Assembly: GCF_003313325.1 (NCBI RefSeq)
Contig: NZ_QMHQ01000001.1
Span: 496,001 to 560,000, forward strand
From: Pedobacter namyangjuensis
GTDB lineage: Bacteria; Bacteroidota; Bacteroidia; Sphingobacteriales; Sphingobacteriaceae
Length of the DNA stretch: 64,000 bases
Direction of reading: 5' to 3'
The notes beneath the pieces are model-generated. The model did not search any database. It was not told the origin of the DNA and saw only the letters and a list, made by a program, of their open reading frames with translations. A program made the position numbers and the translations under genes. Each line of letters starts with the position of its first letter. The stretch's first letter is position 1. Positions 45,844 to 55,211 of this stretch are shown piece after piece.

Positions 45844-48720
45844 ATGAACCCATTTTTAAAAGAAGTTGCTGAAGATTTAGTTGCCAAGTTTGGCCAGAAC
45901 TTGCAAGATTGTGCTATCGTTTTCAACAATAAACGTCCGGCATCTTACTTGCAAAAACATTTGGCAGATATTTACCAGAAGCCATTCTGGAGCCCCGCAT
46001 TTTTTACCGTTCAAGAGTTTTTTGCAGAAGCAACCAGCTTAAAAATTGCCGATCATTATACACAGTTTTTTACGCTGTACGATTGTTATACCGATTTGCT
46101 AAAAAGCGAAGGTTTGGAAAAACTGCCTTCAATTGCTAAGTTTCATAATATTGCCCGCATCATTTTGGGCGATTTTAATCAGATAGACAATGATTTAGTT
46201 GATGCGGATAAGCTTTTTACAGAACTGGAAGACATAGCCATTATTAATCAGCAATTTGATTTCTTAACGGCAGAACAGAAAGAATTTTTATCGCAGTTTT
46301 GGCAATCTTATTCTGAAGGTAGATACAAAAAACAGCAGGAGCTTTTCATCAAAATGTGGCATCGAATGCCGGTGTTATATCGCAATTTTCATGAAAAGTT
46401 AGCAGATAATGGTTTTACAACAATGGCCAGGTTGTATAAAAATATCGCCGAAGGCAAAAACGATATAGATTTTACTGCAAAATATGCGGATGGTAAATTA
46501 ATTTTTATTGGTTTTAATGCGTTAAGCAAAGCTGAAGCAAAAGCGTTTAAACGTTGGCAAGATGAAGGTAAAGCAATTTTCTACTTCGATACAGACAGCT
46601 ATTATCTGGAGGACGAAATGCAGGAAGCGGGCCTTTTTCTTCGTAGAAATTTAAAGCAAATCGGCTTAAAAAATCAGTTGCCAAACGAGCTTAGTTACAT
46701 CAAATCTGCACAGCGTGATGTGAATGTTTATAAAGTGCAGGGGCAAACCGCACAGGCAAAAATTGTAAACGAACTTTTGGCAGATGAAAAGGAACAAATT
46801 TTAAATCAGCAAGCGGTAAATACAGCGATTATTTTGGCCGACGAAAGTTTGTTAATCCCAGTTTTGCAGACTATACCGGCTAGAATTGAAGATAAAAAAG
46901 TAGATGTAAACATTACGATGGGTTTTGGTTTAACAAATTCGTCGCTTTATGGATTAGCTGATTTATGGTTAAGCGTACAATCTGAAGTTAATGCGAAAAA
47001 AACAGTTCAATACCAGACAGCAATTTCATTTCTGTCACATCCATTAATTGGCATTAGTGATGTAATGCGACCAAAAATTATTGACGCTTTAATTAGGGAG
47101 CAGTTAATAGAAATACCCTATGGTCGTTTAACTCGGCAAGGAGGTTTATTCGCTACATTTTTTGAGCCTATTACTTCATCCGCCGATGCGGTAAAAACGT
47201 TAATTGAAGTGTTGGATTATGTTCTACAACGCGAACTAGCTTCCAAAAAACTGAAAAGAATTGATGCAGAGTTGTTTGGTAAAACCATGCAAGAATTAAA
47301 CCGTTTGCAGGATACGCTTCAGCATCATATAGCTAAATATCAAAAAGATATTGAGTTGAGTTTTGTGCTTTCTTTGATCCAAAAATCATTGAGCGCTATT
47401 GCAGTTCCGTTAGAAGGAGATCCCTTAAACGGTATCCAGATTATGGGTTTGCTAGAGAGTAGAAACCTGAATTTTGATAGGGTAATTATTTTAGGTTTAA
47501 ATGAAGGAATTGTTCCGCAGGCATCTACCGGTACAACTTTTATTCCGGATAGTTTAAGGAGAGCGTATGGTTTGCCTGTTCTCGAAAATCAGGATGCGAT
47601 TTCTGCCTATATGTTTTACAGATTGATACAAAGATCAAAAAGTATAGATTTTGTCTATAATAGCTTAACGGATGAGAGCAATAGTGGAGAACCATCTCGA
47701 TTTATAAAGCAATTAGAATACGAAAGCGATTTCAATTTTCATCACAAGGAATTACAACTAACGGTTAAAACAGAGTTGAAAAGAGATGAGGTTGTGATTA
47801 AGTCTGAGAAAGTTCAACAAGTTTTGAATAAATATTTGTCTGGACAGAAATACCTATCTGCATCTGCATTAACCACTTATATTTCAAATCCGATAGACTT
47901 CTTTTACAAATATGTTGCAGGGATTGAAGAGCCAAAAGAGGTAGAAGAAACGGTTGAGGCCTACAAAGTTGGTTTAATTTTGCATGATGTGATGGAGCAA
48001 TTTTATGCGCAGTTAAAAGCCATCGATCCAGAAATTACAGCAGAAAGGATTAAAGAAAAAAGAGATGATATTCCGAAGTTAATTATGCAGGGTTTTGCAC
48101 AGGTGTTGTACGAGAATAGAAATGTTCATGTACAATTAAACGGGATGCAAAAAGTTATTTATGCAATTGTATTGGAGTATGTAAACATCATCTTAAAACA
48201 AGATACCGAAGATGCGCCTTTTACTTTAATAGGCCTGGAGCAAAAAGGAAATGTGAGCTTTAATTTTGAGGCAAATGGCAAGCAACAGCAAATTAAACTT
48301 TTTGGTATTATAGATAGGGTTGATTTAAAGAATGGCGTTTACAGAATTGTAGATTATAAAACAGGGAGTGATAAGTTGAAATATTCATCGATTGAAGAGT
48401 GCTTTGATACGGATTGTGGCAACATAAACAAAGCATTAGTACAAACACTTTTTTACACGCATGTTTACGAGCAAATTTCAAAAAATGAAAATGTAGAACC
48501 GAATTTGTACATCGTTAAAACAATGAGTAAAGATGGAATAACCTTCTCAGGAAAAAACGGTGTACTTCGTGATGAGTTTTTGGCTTCAGAAAAATTACTT
48601 TTCCTAAATGCATTGAAACTTAAGTTGAAAGAATTGTTTGATTATAATATTCCTTTTAGGGCAAGCCAGGTTCCAGGGAATTATGTCTATTCTATTTATA
48701 CTACATTGTTTGGGAGATAG
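45844..48720 (+). CDS. PD-(D/E)XK nuclease family protein (AddB-like)
   Basis: From the ATG at 45844 the product has 958 residues; an earlier in-frame start at 45802 lies in the palindromic repeat and is rejected. The N-terminal half is a helicase-like scaffold without a Walker A motif. VIILGLNEGIVPQASTG and FIPDSLRRAYGLP are AddB-type segments. The C-terminal nuclease contains FGIIDRVDLKNGVYRIVDYKTGSD, with the catalytic Asp and Lys. The Cys residues that form the 4Fe-4S cluster in Bacillus AddB are not seen; the expected region reads NYVYSIYTTLFGR. It works with the preceding helicase. Confidence 0.87.
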   Translation: MNPFLKEVAEDLVAKFGQNLQDCAIVFNNKRPASYLQKHLADIYQKPFWSPAFFTVQEFFAEATSLKIADHYTQFFTLYDCYTDLLKSEGLEKLPSIAKFHNIARIILGDFNQIDNDLVDADKLFTELEDIAIINQQFDFLTAEQKEFLSQFWQSYSEGRYKKQQELFIKMWHRMPVLYRNFHEKLADNGFTTMARLYKNIAEGKNDIDFTAKYADGKLIFIGFNALSKAEAKAFKRWQDEGKAIFYFDTDSYYLEDEMQEAGLFLRRNLKQIGLKNQLPNELSYIKSAQRDVNVYKVQGQTAQAKIVNELLADEKEQILNQQAVNTAIILADESLLIPVLQTIPARIEDKKVDVNITMGFGLTNSSLYGLADLWLSVQSEVNAKKTVQYQTAISFLSHPLIGISDVMRPKIIDALIREQLIEIPYGRLTRQGGLFATFFEPITSSADAVKTLIEVLDYVLQRELASKKLKRIDAELFGKTMQELNRLQDTLQHHIAKYQKDIELSFVLSLIQKSLSAIAVPLEGDPLNGIQIMGLLESRNLNFDRVIILGLNEGIVPQASTGTTFIPDSLRRAYGLPVLENQDAISAYMFYRLIQRSKSIDFVYNSLTDESNSGEPSRFIKQLEYESDFNFHHKELQLTVKTELKRDEVVIKSEKVQQVLNKYLSGQKYLSASALTTYISNPIDFFYKYVAGIEEPKEVEETVEAYKVGLILHDVMEQFYAQLKAIDPEITAERIKEKRDDIPKLIMQGFAQVLYENRNVHVQLNGMQKVIYAIVLEYVNIILKQDTEDAPFTLIGLEQKGNVSFNFEANGKQQQIKLFGIIDRVDLKNGVYRIVDYKTGSDKLKYSSIEECFDTDCGNINKALVQTLFYTHVYEQISKNENVEPNLYIVKTMSKDGITFSGKNGVLRDEFLASEKLLFLNALKLKLKELFDYNIPFRASQVPGNYVYSIYTTLFGR

Positions 48721-48722
48721 TG

Positions 48723-48803
48723 TGGCTAAAGCGATTGCCTTTTTCATTTAATCCGTTGGCTGAAACCAACGGCAATGAAAGGTTTTAAAGATGGCTTTAG
48801 CCA
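48723..48803. repeat. Composite nested palindrome
   Basis: The outer arms TGGCTAAAGC (48723-48732) and GCTTTAGCCA (48794-48803) enclose TTTTTCATT/AATGAAA and the inner CCGTTGG-CTGAAA-CCAACGG (48753-48772). The whole could fold into one long interrupted hairpin. It lies just after the nuclease gene and may also act as its terminator. Confidence 0.7.
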
Positions 48804-48823
48804 AATTTTCTTTATTTTGTTAA

Positions 48824-48934
48824 AGCTTAATTAAAAACCAAGAAGTTCATCACGCAAAAAATTCATTTAATGATGAAGTTAAAGAATTTGAAAAATTATA
48901 TGGATTTTTAGTTACGAAAAAAGAAAATGCTTAA
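48824..48934 (+). pseudogene. Short coding remnant upstream of the GNAT gene
   Basis: A 36-codon open frame without a start codon encodes KNQEVHHAKNSFNDEVKEF and then EKLYGFLVTKKENA before a TAA at 48932. The sequence looks protein-like (amphipathic, Lys/Glu-rich) and its end overlaps the GNAT start. It may be the tail of a lost gene. Weak evidence. Confidence 0.3.
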
Positions 48935-49502
48935 GCTCAATTTCCCCTCATTCCCAACATTGCAAACCGATAGGTTGATTCTTAGGTCACACTCGCTTGC
49001 TGATGCAGAAGCGTTATTCGCCCTGCGTACACACGAAGATGTAATGCGTTATATCAACAGAGAAAATCCTAAAAATATAAAAGAAACCGAAGAAAGAATA
49101 AGGCAGGTGCACGAAGGCTACAATAGTAGGATTTCGGTTGCTTGGGTAGTTGCGCAAAAAGAAAACCCAGGGAAAATGATAGGTGAAATTGGATATTACA
49201 GAACTGACTTGGCAAATCATAGAGCGGAAATTGGCTATATGTTACACCCAAGTTTTTGGCGCAAGAAAATAATCTCAGAAGCTTTACATAAGGTTGTTTC
49301 ATTTGGTTTTGAAGAAATGAAATTGCACTCTATTTGCGCAACTATTAATCCGGGTAATAACGCATCCAGACAAATTTTGTTAAAGCATGGTTTTAAGAAG
49401 GAAGCTTATTTTAAAGAAGATTATTACTTTCAAGGTAAATTTTTAGATAGCGAGATTTATGGTTTGCTAAATAAAAATTGGAATATTGATAATACTTTCT
49501 AA
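48927..49502 (+). CDS. GNAT-family N-acetyltransferase (RimJ/RimL type)
   Basis: A 191-residue acetyl-CoA-dependent acyltransferase. LQTDRLILRSHSLADAEALFAL is the RimJ/RimL N-terminus. Motif A is AEIGYMLHPSFWRKKIISEAL, where the usual Q/R-x-x-G-x-G/A loop is altered to WRKKIIS. IHSICATINPGNNASRQILLKHGFKKE-type sequence closes the fold. Substrate (ribosomal protein, peptide or small molecule) is unknown. The VOC gene follows 24 bp later. Confidence 0.88.
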   Translation: MLKLNFPSFPTLQTDRLILRSHSLADAEALFALRTHEDVMRYINRENPKNIKETEERIRQVHEGYNSRISVAWVVAQKENPGKMIGEIGYYRTDLANHRAEIGYMLHPSFWRKKIISEALHKVVSFGFEEMKLHSICATINPGNNASRQILLKHGFKKEAYFKEDYYFQGKFLDSEIYGLLNKNWNIDNTF

Positions 49503-49526
49503 ATATTAAAATCTAAAAATTAAATT

Positions 49527-49886
49527 ATGCTAAAAACTGCTGTGCCCATTCTCGCCTCCTTAAATGCAGAAGAAACCATCAAATTTTATACAGAAAAACT
49601 GGGTTTTACCTTTCATAATAATTGGGATGGTTATCTTATCTTCAGTAAAGATGATATCAATATTCATTTATGGCCAACCGAAGATGAAAGTGTTCCAAAA
49701 TCTACTGGCTGTTATGTAAATGTAACCGCGGTTGATGACTTGTTTGCCGAATACAAGGCGCAAGGAGTTGTTCATCCAAACGGAACATTAAAGAATATGC
49801 CTTGGGAAATGCGTCAATTTTCCATATTGGACAATAATGGAAATATCATCCATTTTGGAGAGGATATTTCTAAAGAAAAGAAATAA
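49527..49886 (+). CDS. VOC-family (glyoxalase/bleomycin-resistance-like) protein
   Basis: A 119-residue protein with two beta-alpha-beta-beta-beta units: VPILASLNAEETIKFYTEKLGFTFHNNWDGYLIFSKDDINIHLW, then VDDLFAEYKAQGVV and MRQFSILDNNGNIIHFGED. It resembles bleomycin-binding proteins, which sequester drug as dimers, but many relatives have other roles. It is likely in one operon with the preceding acetyltransferase. Whether it gives resistance is unknown. Confidence 0.87.
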   Translation: MLKTAVPILASLNAEETIKFYTEKLGFTFHNNWDGYLIFSKDDINIHLWPTEDESVPKSTGCYVNVTAVDDLFAEYKAQGVVHPNGTLKNMPWEMRQFSILDNNGNIIHFGEDISKEKK

Positions 49887-49983
49887 AATAGCTGATATTT
49901 GGCAGATGTTAGAACATAATTCTGTGTCACAAAATATTTAGCCTGCGTTATCAAAACAAACTTTAAAATTACGATGTAATAGT

Positions 49984-49991
49984 TATATTTG
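49984..49991 (+). promoter_or_regulatory. -7 element for pdhB
   Basis: TATATTTG matches TAnnTTTG, 24 bp before the pdhB ATG at 50016. The -33 position reads CTTT, a poor match. Confidence 0.4.
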
Positions 49992-50015
49992 CGCTTGGTA
50001 ATTTTTTAATAAACA

Positions 50016-51002
50016 ATGAGAGAAATCCAATTCAGAGAGGCACTACGCGAAGCACTAAGCGAAGAAATGCGTAAAAACGAGAACATTTTTTTAATGGGCG
50101 AGGAAGTTGCGCAATACAACGGAGCATATAAAGTTAGTCAGGGTATGCTTGACGAGTTTGGCGACAAACGCGTTATAGATACACCAATTGCAGAGTTAGG
50201 CTTTGCCGGAATCGGTGTTGGCGCTGCCATGAATGGCTTAATTCCGATCGTGGAATTTATGACATTCAACTTCTCTTTGGTTGCTATAGATCAAATTATT
50301 AATGCGGCTGCAAAAATTTTATCAATGAGCGGCGGCCAGTTTTCTGTTCCAATCGTTTTCCGTGGTCCAACTGGTAATGCTGGTCAGTTAGGTGCACAAC
50401 ACTCTCAAAATTTCGAGAACTGGTTTGCAAATTGCCCTGGTTTAAAAGTTGTTGTTCCTTCAACTCCATATAATGCAAAAGGTTTATTAAAAGCTGCTAT
50501 TAATGATCCAGATCCGGTAATCTTCATGGAATCTGAAGTAATGTACGGCGATAAAGGTGAAGTTCCTGAAGAAGAATACACTTTAGAAATTGGTAAAGCA
50601 GTTGTTGCGAAAGAAGGTACAGATGTAACCATTGTAACTTTCGGTAAAATGTTAACTCGTGTTGTTAACCCAGCTGTAGAAGAATTAGGTAAAGACGGTA
50701 TCAACGTAGAAGTAATCGATTTATTAAGCGTTCGACCGATAGATTATGCAACGATTATCGAATCTGTTAAGAAAACAAACCGTTTGGTAATTGTAGAAGA
50801 AGCTTGGCCATTGGCATCAATTTCATCAGAAATTACTTTCAACGTTCAAAAACACGCTTTCGATCATTTAGATGCACCAATCTTGCGTATCACTTGTGCA
50901 GATGTGCCACTTCCTTATGCGCCAACACTAATTGCTGCTAGCTTACCAAATGCAGAGCGAGTTGTTAAAGCGGTTAAAGAAGTAATGTACGTTAACAAAT
51001 AA
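50016..51002 (+). CDS. pdhB: Pyruvate dehydrogenase E1 component, beta subunit
   Basis: The beta subunit of the alpha2-beta2 E1 enzyme, which decarboxylates pyruvate with thiamine pyrophosphate. The 328-residue product opens MREIQFREALREALSEEMRKN. It has GEEVAQYNGAYKVSQGM with the catalytic Glu, then GFAGIGVGAAMNGL and RGPTGNAGQLGAQHSQ with the active-site His. It ends with the transketolase C-terminal domain (VEVIDLLSVRPID, then IVEEAWPLAS). The alpha subunit and E2 are not next to it. It is monocistronic with a strong terminator. Confidence 0.95.
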   Translation: MREIQFREALREALSEEMRKNENIFLMGEEVAQYNGAYKVSQGMLDEFGDKRVIDTPIAELGFAGIGVGAAMNGLIPIVEFMTFNFSLVAIDQIINAAAKILSMSGGQFSVPIVFRGPTGNAGQLGAQHSQNFENWFANCPGLKVVVPSTPYNAKGLLKAAINDPDPVIFMESEVMYGDKGEVPEEEYTLEIGKAVVAKEGTDVTIVTFGKMLTRVVNPAVEELGKDGINVEVIDLLSVRPIDYATIIESVKKTNRLVIVEEAWPLASISSEITFNVQKHAFDHLDAPILRITCADVPLPYAPTLIAASLPNAERVVKAVKEVMYVNK

Positions 51003-51030
51003 TTAGAACAAACCCAACGGTTTAAAATAC

Positions 51031-51061
51031 AAATCCCCTAAGCTTGCTTAGGGGATTTTTT
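51031..51061 (+). terminator. Rho-independent terminator after pdhB
   Basis: AAATCCCCTAAGC (51031-51043) and GCTTAGGGGATTT (51046-51058) form a perfect 13-bp stem followed by Ts. Confidence 0.92.
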
Positions 51062-51117
51062 CGTTTAGGTTCTTTAAAGCTTTTTGAAAATATTATCTTG
51101 GGTAAAATCCCAAAAAT

Positions 51118-52488
51118 ATGAGAATATTAAGCTTTTTAAGCATCATTTTACTATCAGGTAGCCTTTACGCACAAGATATAGCGGGCCGTTGGAATGGTGT
51201 GTTAAAAATTCAAGGCACTAGTTTGAGAGTTATTTTCGATATAAAAAAAGCCGAAGCGGGCTATACAGCAACAATGGATAGCCCAGACCAAGGTGCAATA
51301 GGCATTCCGGTAAATAAAACCACTTTTCAAGACGGCCTGCTAACGCTTTCGGCACCTAACATGGCTTTAACTTACGAGGGGAGATTAACCGATGAGACGA
51401 TTGTTGGCGATTTTAAACAAGGCGGACAAACATTCCCTTTAACTTTATCAAAAAAGGTTACAGAAAAAGTAAAAACACCGCGACCTCAAACTCCAGTTGC
51501 TCCCTTCCCGTATTATTCAGAAGAGGTAACATTTAATAATGGTTCAGCCAATGTTAAGCTTGCTGGTACGTTAACGCTACCTCAAAAGGAAGGCAACTTT
51601 CCGGCGGTTATTTTAATTACTGGTAGCGGTCCGCAAGACAGAGATGAGAAACTTTTCGACCATCAACCATTTCTAGTACTATCTGACTACTTAACAAGAA
51701 ACGGTTTTGCAGTTTTAAGGTATGATGATAGAGGTGTAGCGCAATCAACGGGAGATTTTAAAAATGCTACAACGCAAGATTTTGCAACGGATGTAGAAAG
51801 CGCAATAGCTTATTTACGTACACGAAAGGAAATAAACCAAAAGAAAATTGGTTTAATTGGCCACAGCGAAGGTGGAATGATAGCGCCAATGGTTGCTGCG
51901 CAAGATAAAGGCGTTGCCTTTGTTGTTTTGTTAGCCGCACCGGGAATGCCAATAACAGAACTCATGCTTTTGCAAAAAGAGAAAATAGAGCGCCAGGCAG
52001 GAGTTTCTGAAAAGGATTTAGCTGATGCTCAGAGTGCTTTTAAGGGTGCATACAAATTAGTTTTGGCATCGAGTAAAAACGATAATCAATTAAAAACACA
52101 ACTAAATAATTATTTTAAAGAGAAGTTAAGCGGTAATGTGCCCGATAAAGATATAGCCACAATCGTTAATCAATTAACTGCCACGTGGTTCTATAATTTC
52201 CTTAAAACAGATCCGAGCATTTATTTAACAAAGGTTAAAGTTCCGGTGCTTGCATTAAATGGCGAGAATGATTTGCAGGTTAGCGCTAAGGAAAATCTAC
52301 TAGGCATACAAACCGTTTTAGCTAAAGCAGGAAATAAAAATGTAACGGTTAAACAATTTCCAGGGTTAAATCATTTGTTTCAAGAAAGCAAAACCGGTTC
52401 TCCTAGCGAGTACGGGCAAATAGAACAAACAATATCCCCAATAATATTAACAGAGGTTTTAAACTGGTTAAGGCTACAAGTCAAATAA
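51118..52488 (+). CDS. Exported alpha/beta hydrolase (serine esterase/peptidase type)
   Basis: A 456-residue protein; a signal peptide ends LYAQ near residue 19. Residues 20-115 form a lipocalin-like beta domain (IAGRWNGVLKIQGTSLRVIFDI). The hydrolase follows, with LITGSGPQDRDE, the nucleophile elbow GHSEGG (Ser250) and a C-terminal His in PGLNHLF; VLALNGENDLQV places the Asp. This two-part layout is common in Bacteroidota periplasmic hydrolases. Substrate unknown. Confidence 0.9.
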   Translation: MRILSFLSIILLSGSLYAQDIAGRWNGVLKIQGTSLRVIFDIKKAEAGYTATMDSPDQGAIGIPVNKTTFQDGLLTLSAPNMALTYEGRLTDETIVGDFKQGGQTFPLTLSKKVTEKVKTPRPQTPVAPFPYYSEEVTFNNGSANVKLAGTLTLPQKEGNFPAVILITGSGPQDRDEKLFDHQPFLVLSDYLTRNGFAVLRYDDRGVAQSTGDFKNATTQDFATDVESAIAYLRTRKEINQKKIGLIGHSEGGMIAPMVAAQDKGVAFVVLLAAPGMPITELMLLQKEKIERQAGVSEKDLADAQSAFKGAYKLVLASSKNDNQLKTQLNNYFKEKLSGNVPDKDIATIVNQLTATWFYNFLKTDPSIYLTKVKVPVLALNGENDLQVSAKENLLGIQTVLAKAGNKNVTVKQFPGLNHLFQESKTGSPSEYGQIEQTISPIILTEVLNWLRLQVK

Positions 52489-52560
52489 ATAAATTGTTCC
52501 AAAAAGCATAAAAAAACTTTTAAAAAACTTTTTGTAAAGCTAAACGAGTATTCCATCGCA

Positions 52561-52636
52561 TTCTTAGTCCCGCTTTTTATTACAAGTCCGCACTCGTAAA
52601 CTCGTTTGCGGGCTTTCCATTTCAATCGGGTTTATT
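52561..52636 (-). repeat. Dispersed repeat copy (reverse orientation)
   Basis: On the minus strand it reads AAACCCGATTGAAATGG, AAAGCCCGCAAACGAG, TTTACGAGTGC, GGACTTGTAATA and AAAGCGGGACTAAGAA. The outer blocks match 24421-24492, with a different central hairpin (AACGAGTTTACGAGT-like). It occupies part of the 52489-52779 gap, which otherwise shows nothing. Confidence 0.75.
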
Positions 52637-52779
52637 TTACAGAAATGCATTGCTGCTATTTACATTTTTCCTATCAAACGCTAAATAAAAACCCAATAAA
52701 TAAGCGAACATAAAATGTTATTAAAATCATTTTAATCTCAATAATCATCTGCCTAAATTAGCCTCTTCTAAAGCAAAAT

Positions 52780-55107
52780 ATGGAATTACATTACCAAAGC
52801 ATAGCAAGTGCTTTAAATATAGCTGTTAAGCAAGTGAGCGCAACTATTAGCCTTTTAGACGAAGGCGCAACCGTTCCCTTTATCTCTCGTTACCGTAAAG
52901 AGGCAACGGGAAGTTTAGACGAAGTTCAAGTAGCCGCAATAAGAGATTTGGCGCAACAACTACGCGAGTTGGATAAACGTCGTGAAGCAATTTTAAAGTC
53001 GCTTACCGAAATGGGTAAATTAACACCAGCATTGACAAAGCAGCTAAACGAAGTTAAAACACTAACTGCTTTAGAAGATATATATTTGCCATACAAACCT
53101 AAACGTAAAACAAGGGCTTCGGTTGCTAAAGAGAAAGGTTTAGAGCCTTTGGCATTGCGTATTTTATCTCAAAGTAGAATAGAGCCCAGCGCCGAGGCTG
53201 AAAATTACATAAACAAGGAAAAAGGTGTTTTAGACAGTGAAGAAGCATTAGCGGGCGCAAGAGATATTATCGCCGAAATGATAAGCGAAAATGCGGACGC
53301 AAGAACCAAAATGCGTAATCATTTTATGCAAAAGGCAACTTATAAAACGGTTGTAGCAAAAGGCAAAGAAGAAGCTGGCATAAAATATAAAGATTATTTT
53401 GAGTGGGAAGAAAATGCTAAATCGGCGCCTTCTCATCGTGTTTTGGCAATGTTAAGGGGCGAGGAAGAAGGTTTTTTGAAGTTAAATGTTCTTCCGCCAG
53501 ACGAACCTGCAGTAGAATTATTAGAGAACCAGTTTTTAACTGCCCGGAATCCAGCTGCAGATCAGGTGCAATTAGCTATTGCAGACGGTTACAAACGTTT
53601 ACTTCGCCCTGCAATGGAAACAGAGTTGAGAGCTGCAATTAAACAAAAAGCAGATGAAGAAGCCATAAAGGTTTTTGCTGCCAACGCTCGTCAGCTTTTG
53701 TTGGCTGCGCCATTAGGGCAAAAAAATGTATTGGCTATAGATCCGGGTTTTAGAACTGGTTGCAAAGTGGTTTGTTTGGATAGGCAAGGACAGTTATTGG
53801 TTAACACAACCATTTATCCGCACACGGGCCAAGGCAATTTAAAAGACGCGGAATGGCAATTGAAACAGCTTTGCGAGAAACACGAGATAGAAGCAATTGC
53901 AATTGGCAATGGTACAGCTGGGCGAGAAACAGAAACTTTTGTACGTGGCTTAAAAATCCCTAACCTATTAGTGGTTATGGTAAACGAAAGCGGAGCTTCA
54001 ATTTATTCGGCATCGCCCTTAGCTAGAGAAGAGTTTCCAACACAGGATATTACCGTTCGTGGTGCCGTTTCCATAGGTCGTAGGTTAATGGATCCTTTGG
54101 CAGAGTTGGTTAAAATAGATCCAAAATCTATAGGTGTTGGGCAATATCAACATGATGTAGATCAAAATAAGTTGCAACAAAGCTTAGATGATACGGTAAT
54201 AAGCTGTGTAAATGCAGTTGGTGTAGAATTGAACACCGCATCTAAACAGGTATTGGCCTACGTTTCAGGATTAGGTGATACACTGGCGCAAAATATAGTA
54301 AATTATCGCAATGCGAATGGAGCGTTTAAAAATAGGGAAAGCTTAAAAAAAGTTCCTCGATTAGGCGGAAAGGCATTTGAGCAGGCTGCGGGGTTTTTAC
54401 GCATTCGCGATGCAAAACAGGTTTTGGACAGTAGTGGCGTACATCCAGAACGTTACGAACTGGTAAACGAGATGGCAAAAGATCTGGGATGTACGGTTGA
54501 TGACTTGATCAAAGATCAAAACCTACAGAAAAAGATTAACCTACAACGTTACGTTACGGCAGAAGTTGGTTTGCCTACCTTAACGGATATTGTTAAAGAA
54601 TTGGCAAAACCAGGTCGCGATCCGCGTGAGCAATTTGAGGCATTTAGCTTTGCTGAAGGCGTAAATTCAATGGAGGATTTGAAGAAAGGGATGAAACTTT
54701 CGGGTATTGTAACCAACATTACCAATTTCGGTGCTTTTGTAGATATTGGCGTACATCAAGACGGCTTGGTGCATACCAGCCAACTAGCTAACCGATTTGT
54801 AGCAAACCCTAATGATGTGGTTAAAGTAAGTCAGGTGGTAGAAGTAACCGTTGTAGATGTGGATATTGCAAGGAAGAGAATTTCTCTATCGATGAAAACG
54901 GAAGAGAGTCCGAAAGTTGGTAAGACCGAAAGTCAGAAAGAACAAGGAGCAAGGAGCAAAGAACAAGGATTTAGAAACAGAGAGCAGGGGACGAAAAACA
55001 ATGAGCAACACTCAAAGAATTTCAATCAAAAACCTCAACAAGCCAAAAAAGAGGCAGATGGCGATTTACAAGAAAAACTTGCCAAACTGAAAGGAATGTT
55101 TAAGTAG
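52780..55107 (+). CDS. tex: Tex-family RNA-binding protein
   Basis: A 775-residue transcription accessory protein. The N-terminal domain has ISLLDEGATVPFISRYRKEATGSLDE. The RNase-H-like YqgF domain contains VLAIDPGFRTGCKVV (about residue 323), then helix-hairpin-helix segments (SGLGDTLAQNIVNYRN). The S1 domain is at about 635-705 (GIVTNITNFGAFVDIGVHQDGLVH). Residues 710-760 are a Lys/Glu/Gln-rich linker encoded by an intergenic-type repeat (54936-54970). It binds nucleic acid and is thought to assist transcription. Own transcription unit. Confidence 0.95.
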   Translation: MELHYQSIASALNIAVKQVSATISLLDEGATVPFISRYRKEATGSLDEVQVAAIRDLAQQLRELDKRREAILKSLTEMGKLTPALTKQLNEVKTLTALEDIYLPYKPKRKTRASVAKEKGLEPLALRILSQSRIEPSAEAENYINKEKGVLDSEEALAGARDIIAEMISENADARTKMRNHFMQKATYKTVVAKGKEEAGIKYKDYFEWEENAKSAPSHRVLAMLRGEEEGFLKLNVLPPDEPAVELLENQFLTARNPAADQVQLAIADGYKRLLRPAMETELRAAIKQKADEEAIKVFAANARQLLLAAPLGQKNVLAIDPGFRTGCKVVCLDRQGQLLVNTTIYPHTGQGNLKDAEWQLKQLCEKHEIEAIAIGNGTAGRETETFVRGLKIPNLLVVMVNESGASIYSASPLAREEFPTQDITVRGAVSIGRRLMDPLAELVKIDPKSIGVGQYQHDVDQNKLQQSLDDTVISCVNAVGVELNTASKQVLAYVSGLGDTLAQNIVNYRNANGAFKNRESLKKVPRLGGKAFEQAAGFLRIRDAKQVLDSSGVHPERYELVNEMAKDLGCTVDDLIKDQNLQKKINLQRYVTAEVGLPTLTDIVKELAKPGRDPREQFEAFSFAEGVNSMEDLKKGMKLSGIVTNITNFGAFVDIGVHQDGLVHTSQLANRFVANPNDVVKVSQVVEVTVVDVDIARKRISLSMKTEESPKVGKTESQKEQGARSKEQGFRNREQGTKNNEQHSKNFNQKPQQAKKEADGDLQEKLAKLKGMFK

Positions 55108-55211
55108 AGCAAAGAATAAGGAGCATTGATTAGGTTTGTTAACTAGAATAGTATAAACCCTTGCTCTTTGTTCTTTCATCTTTGCTCTTTATTCTTTTAA
55201 TCTTTGCTCCT
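54936..55211. repeat. GAGCAAAGAACAAG-type repeat array, partly coding
   Basis: GAACAAGGAGC and GAGCAAAGAACAAGG units occur inside the 3' end of tex (54936-54970). Units in the same orientation follow just after the stop (GAGCAAAGAATAAGGAGC), and inverted units sit at 55155-55210 (TTGCTCTTTGTTC, TTTGCTCTTTATTC, TTTGCTCC). The inverted arms can pair, forming a loose terminator between the convergent tex and Lrp-type genes. Confidence 0.7.
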
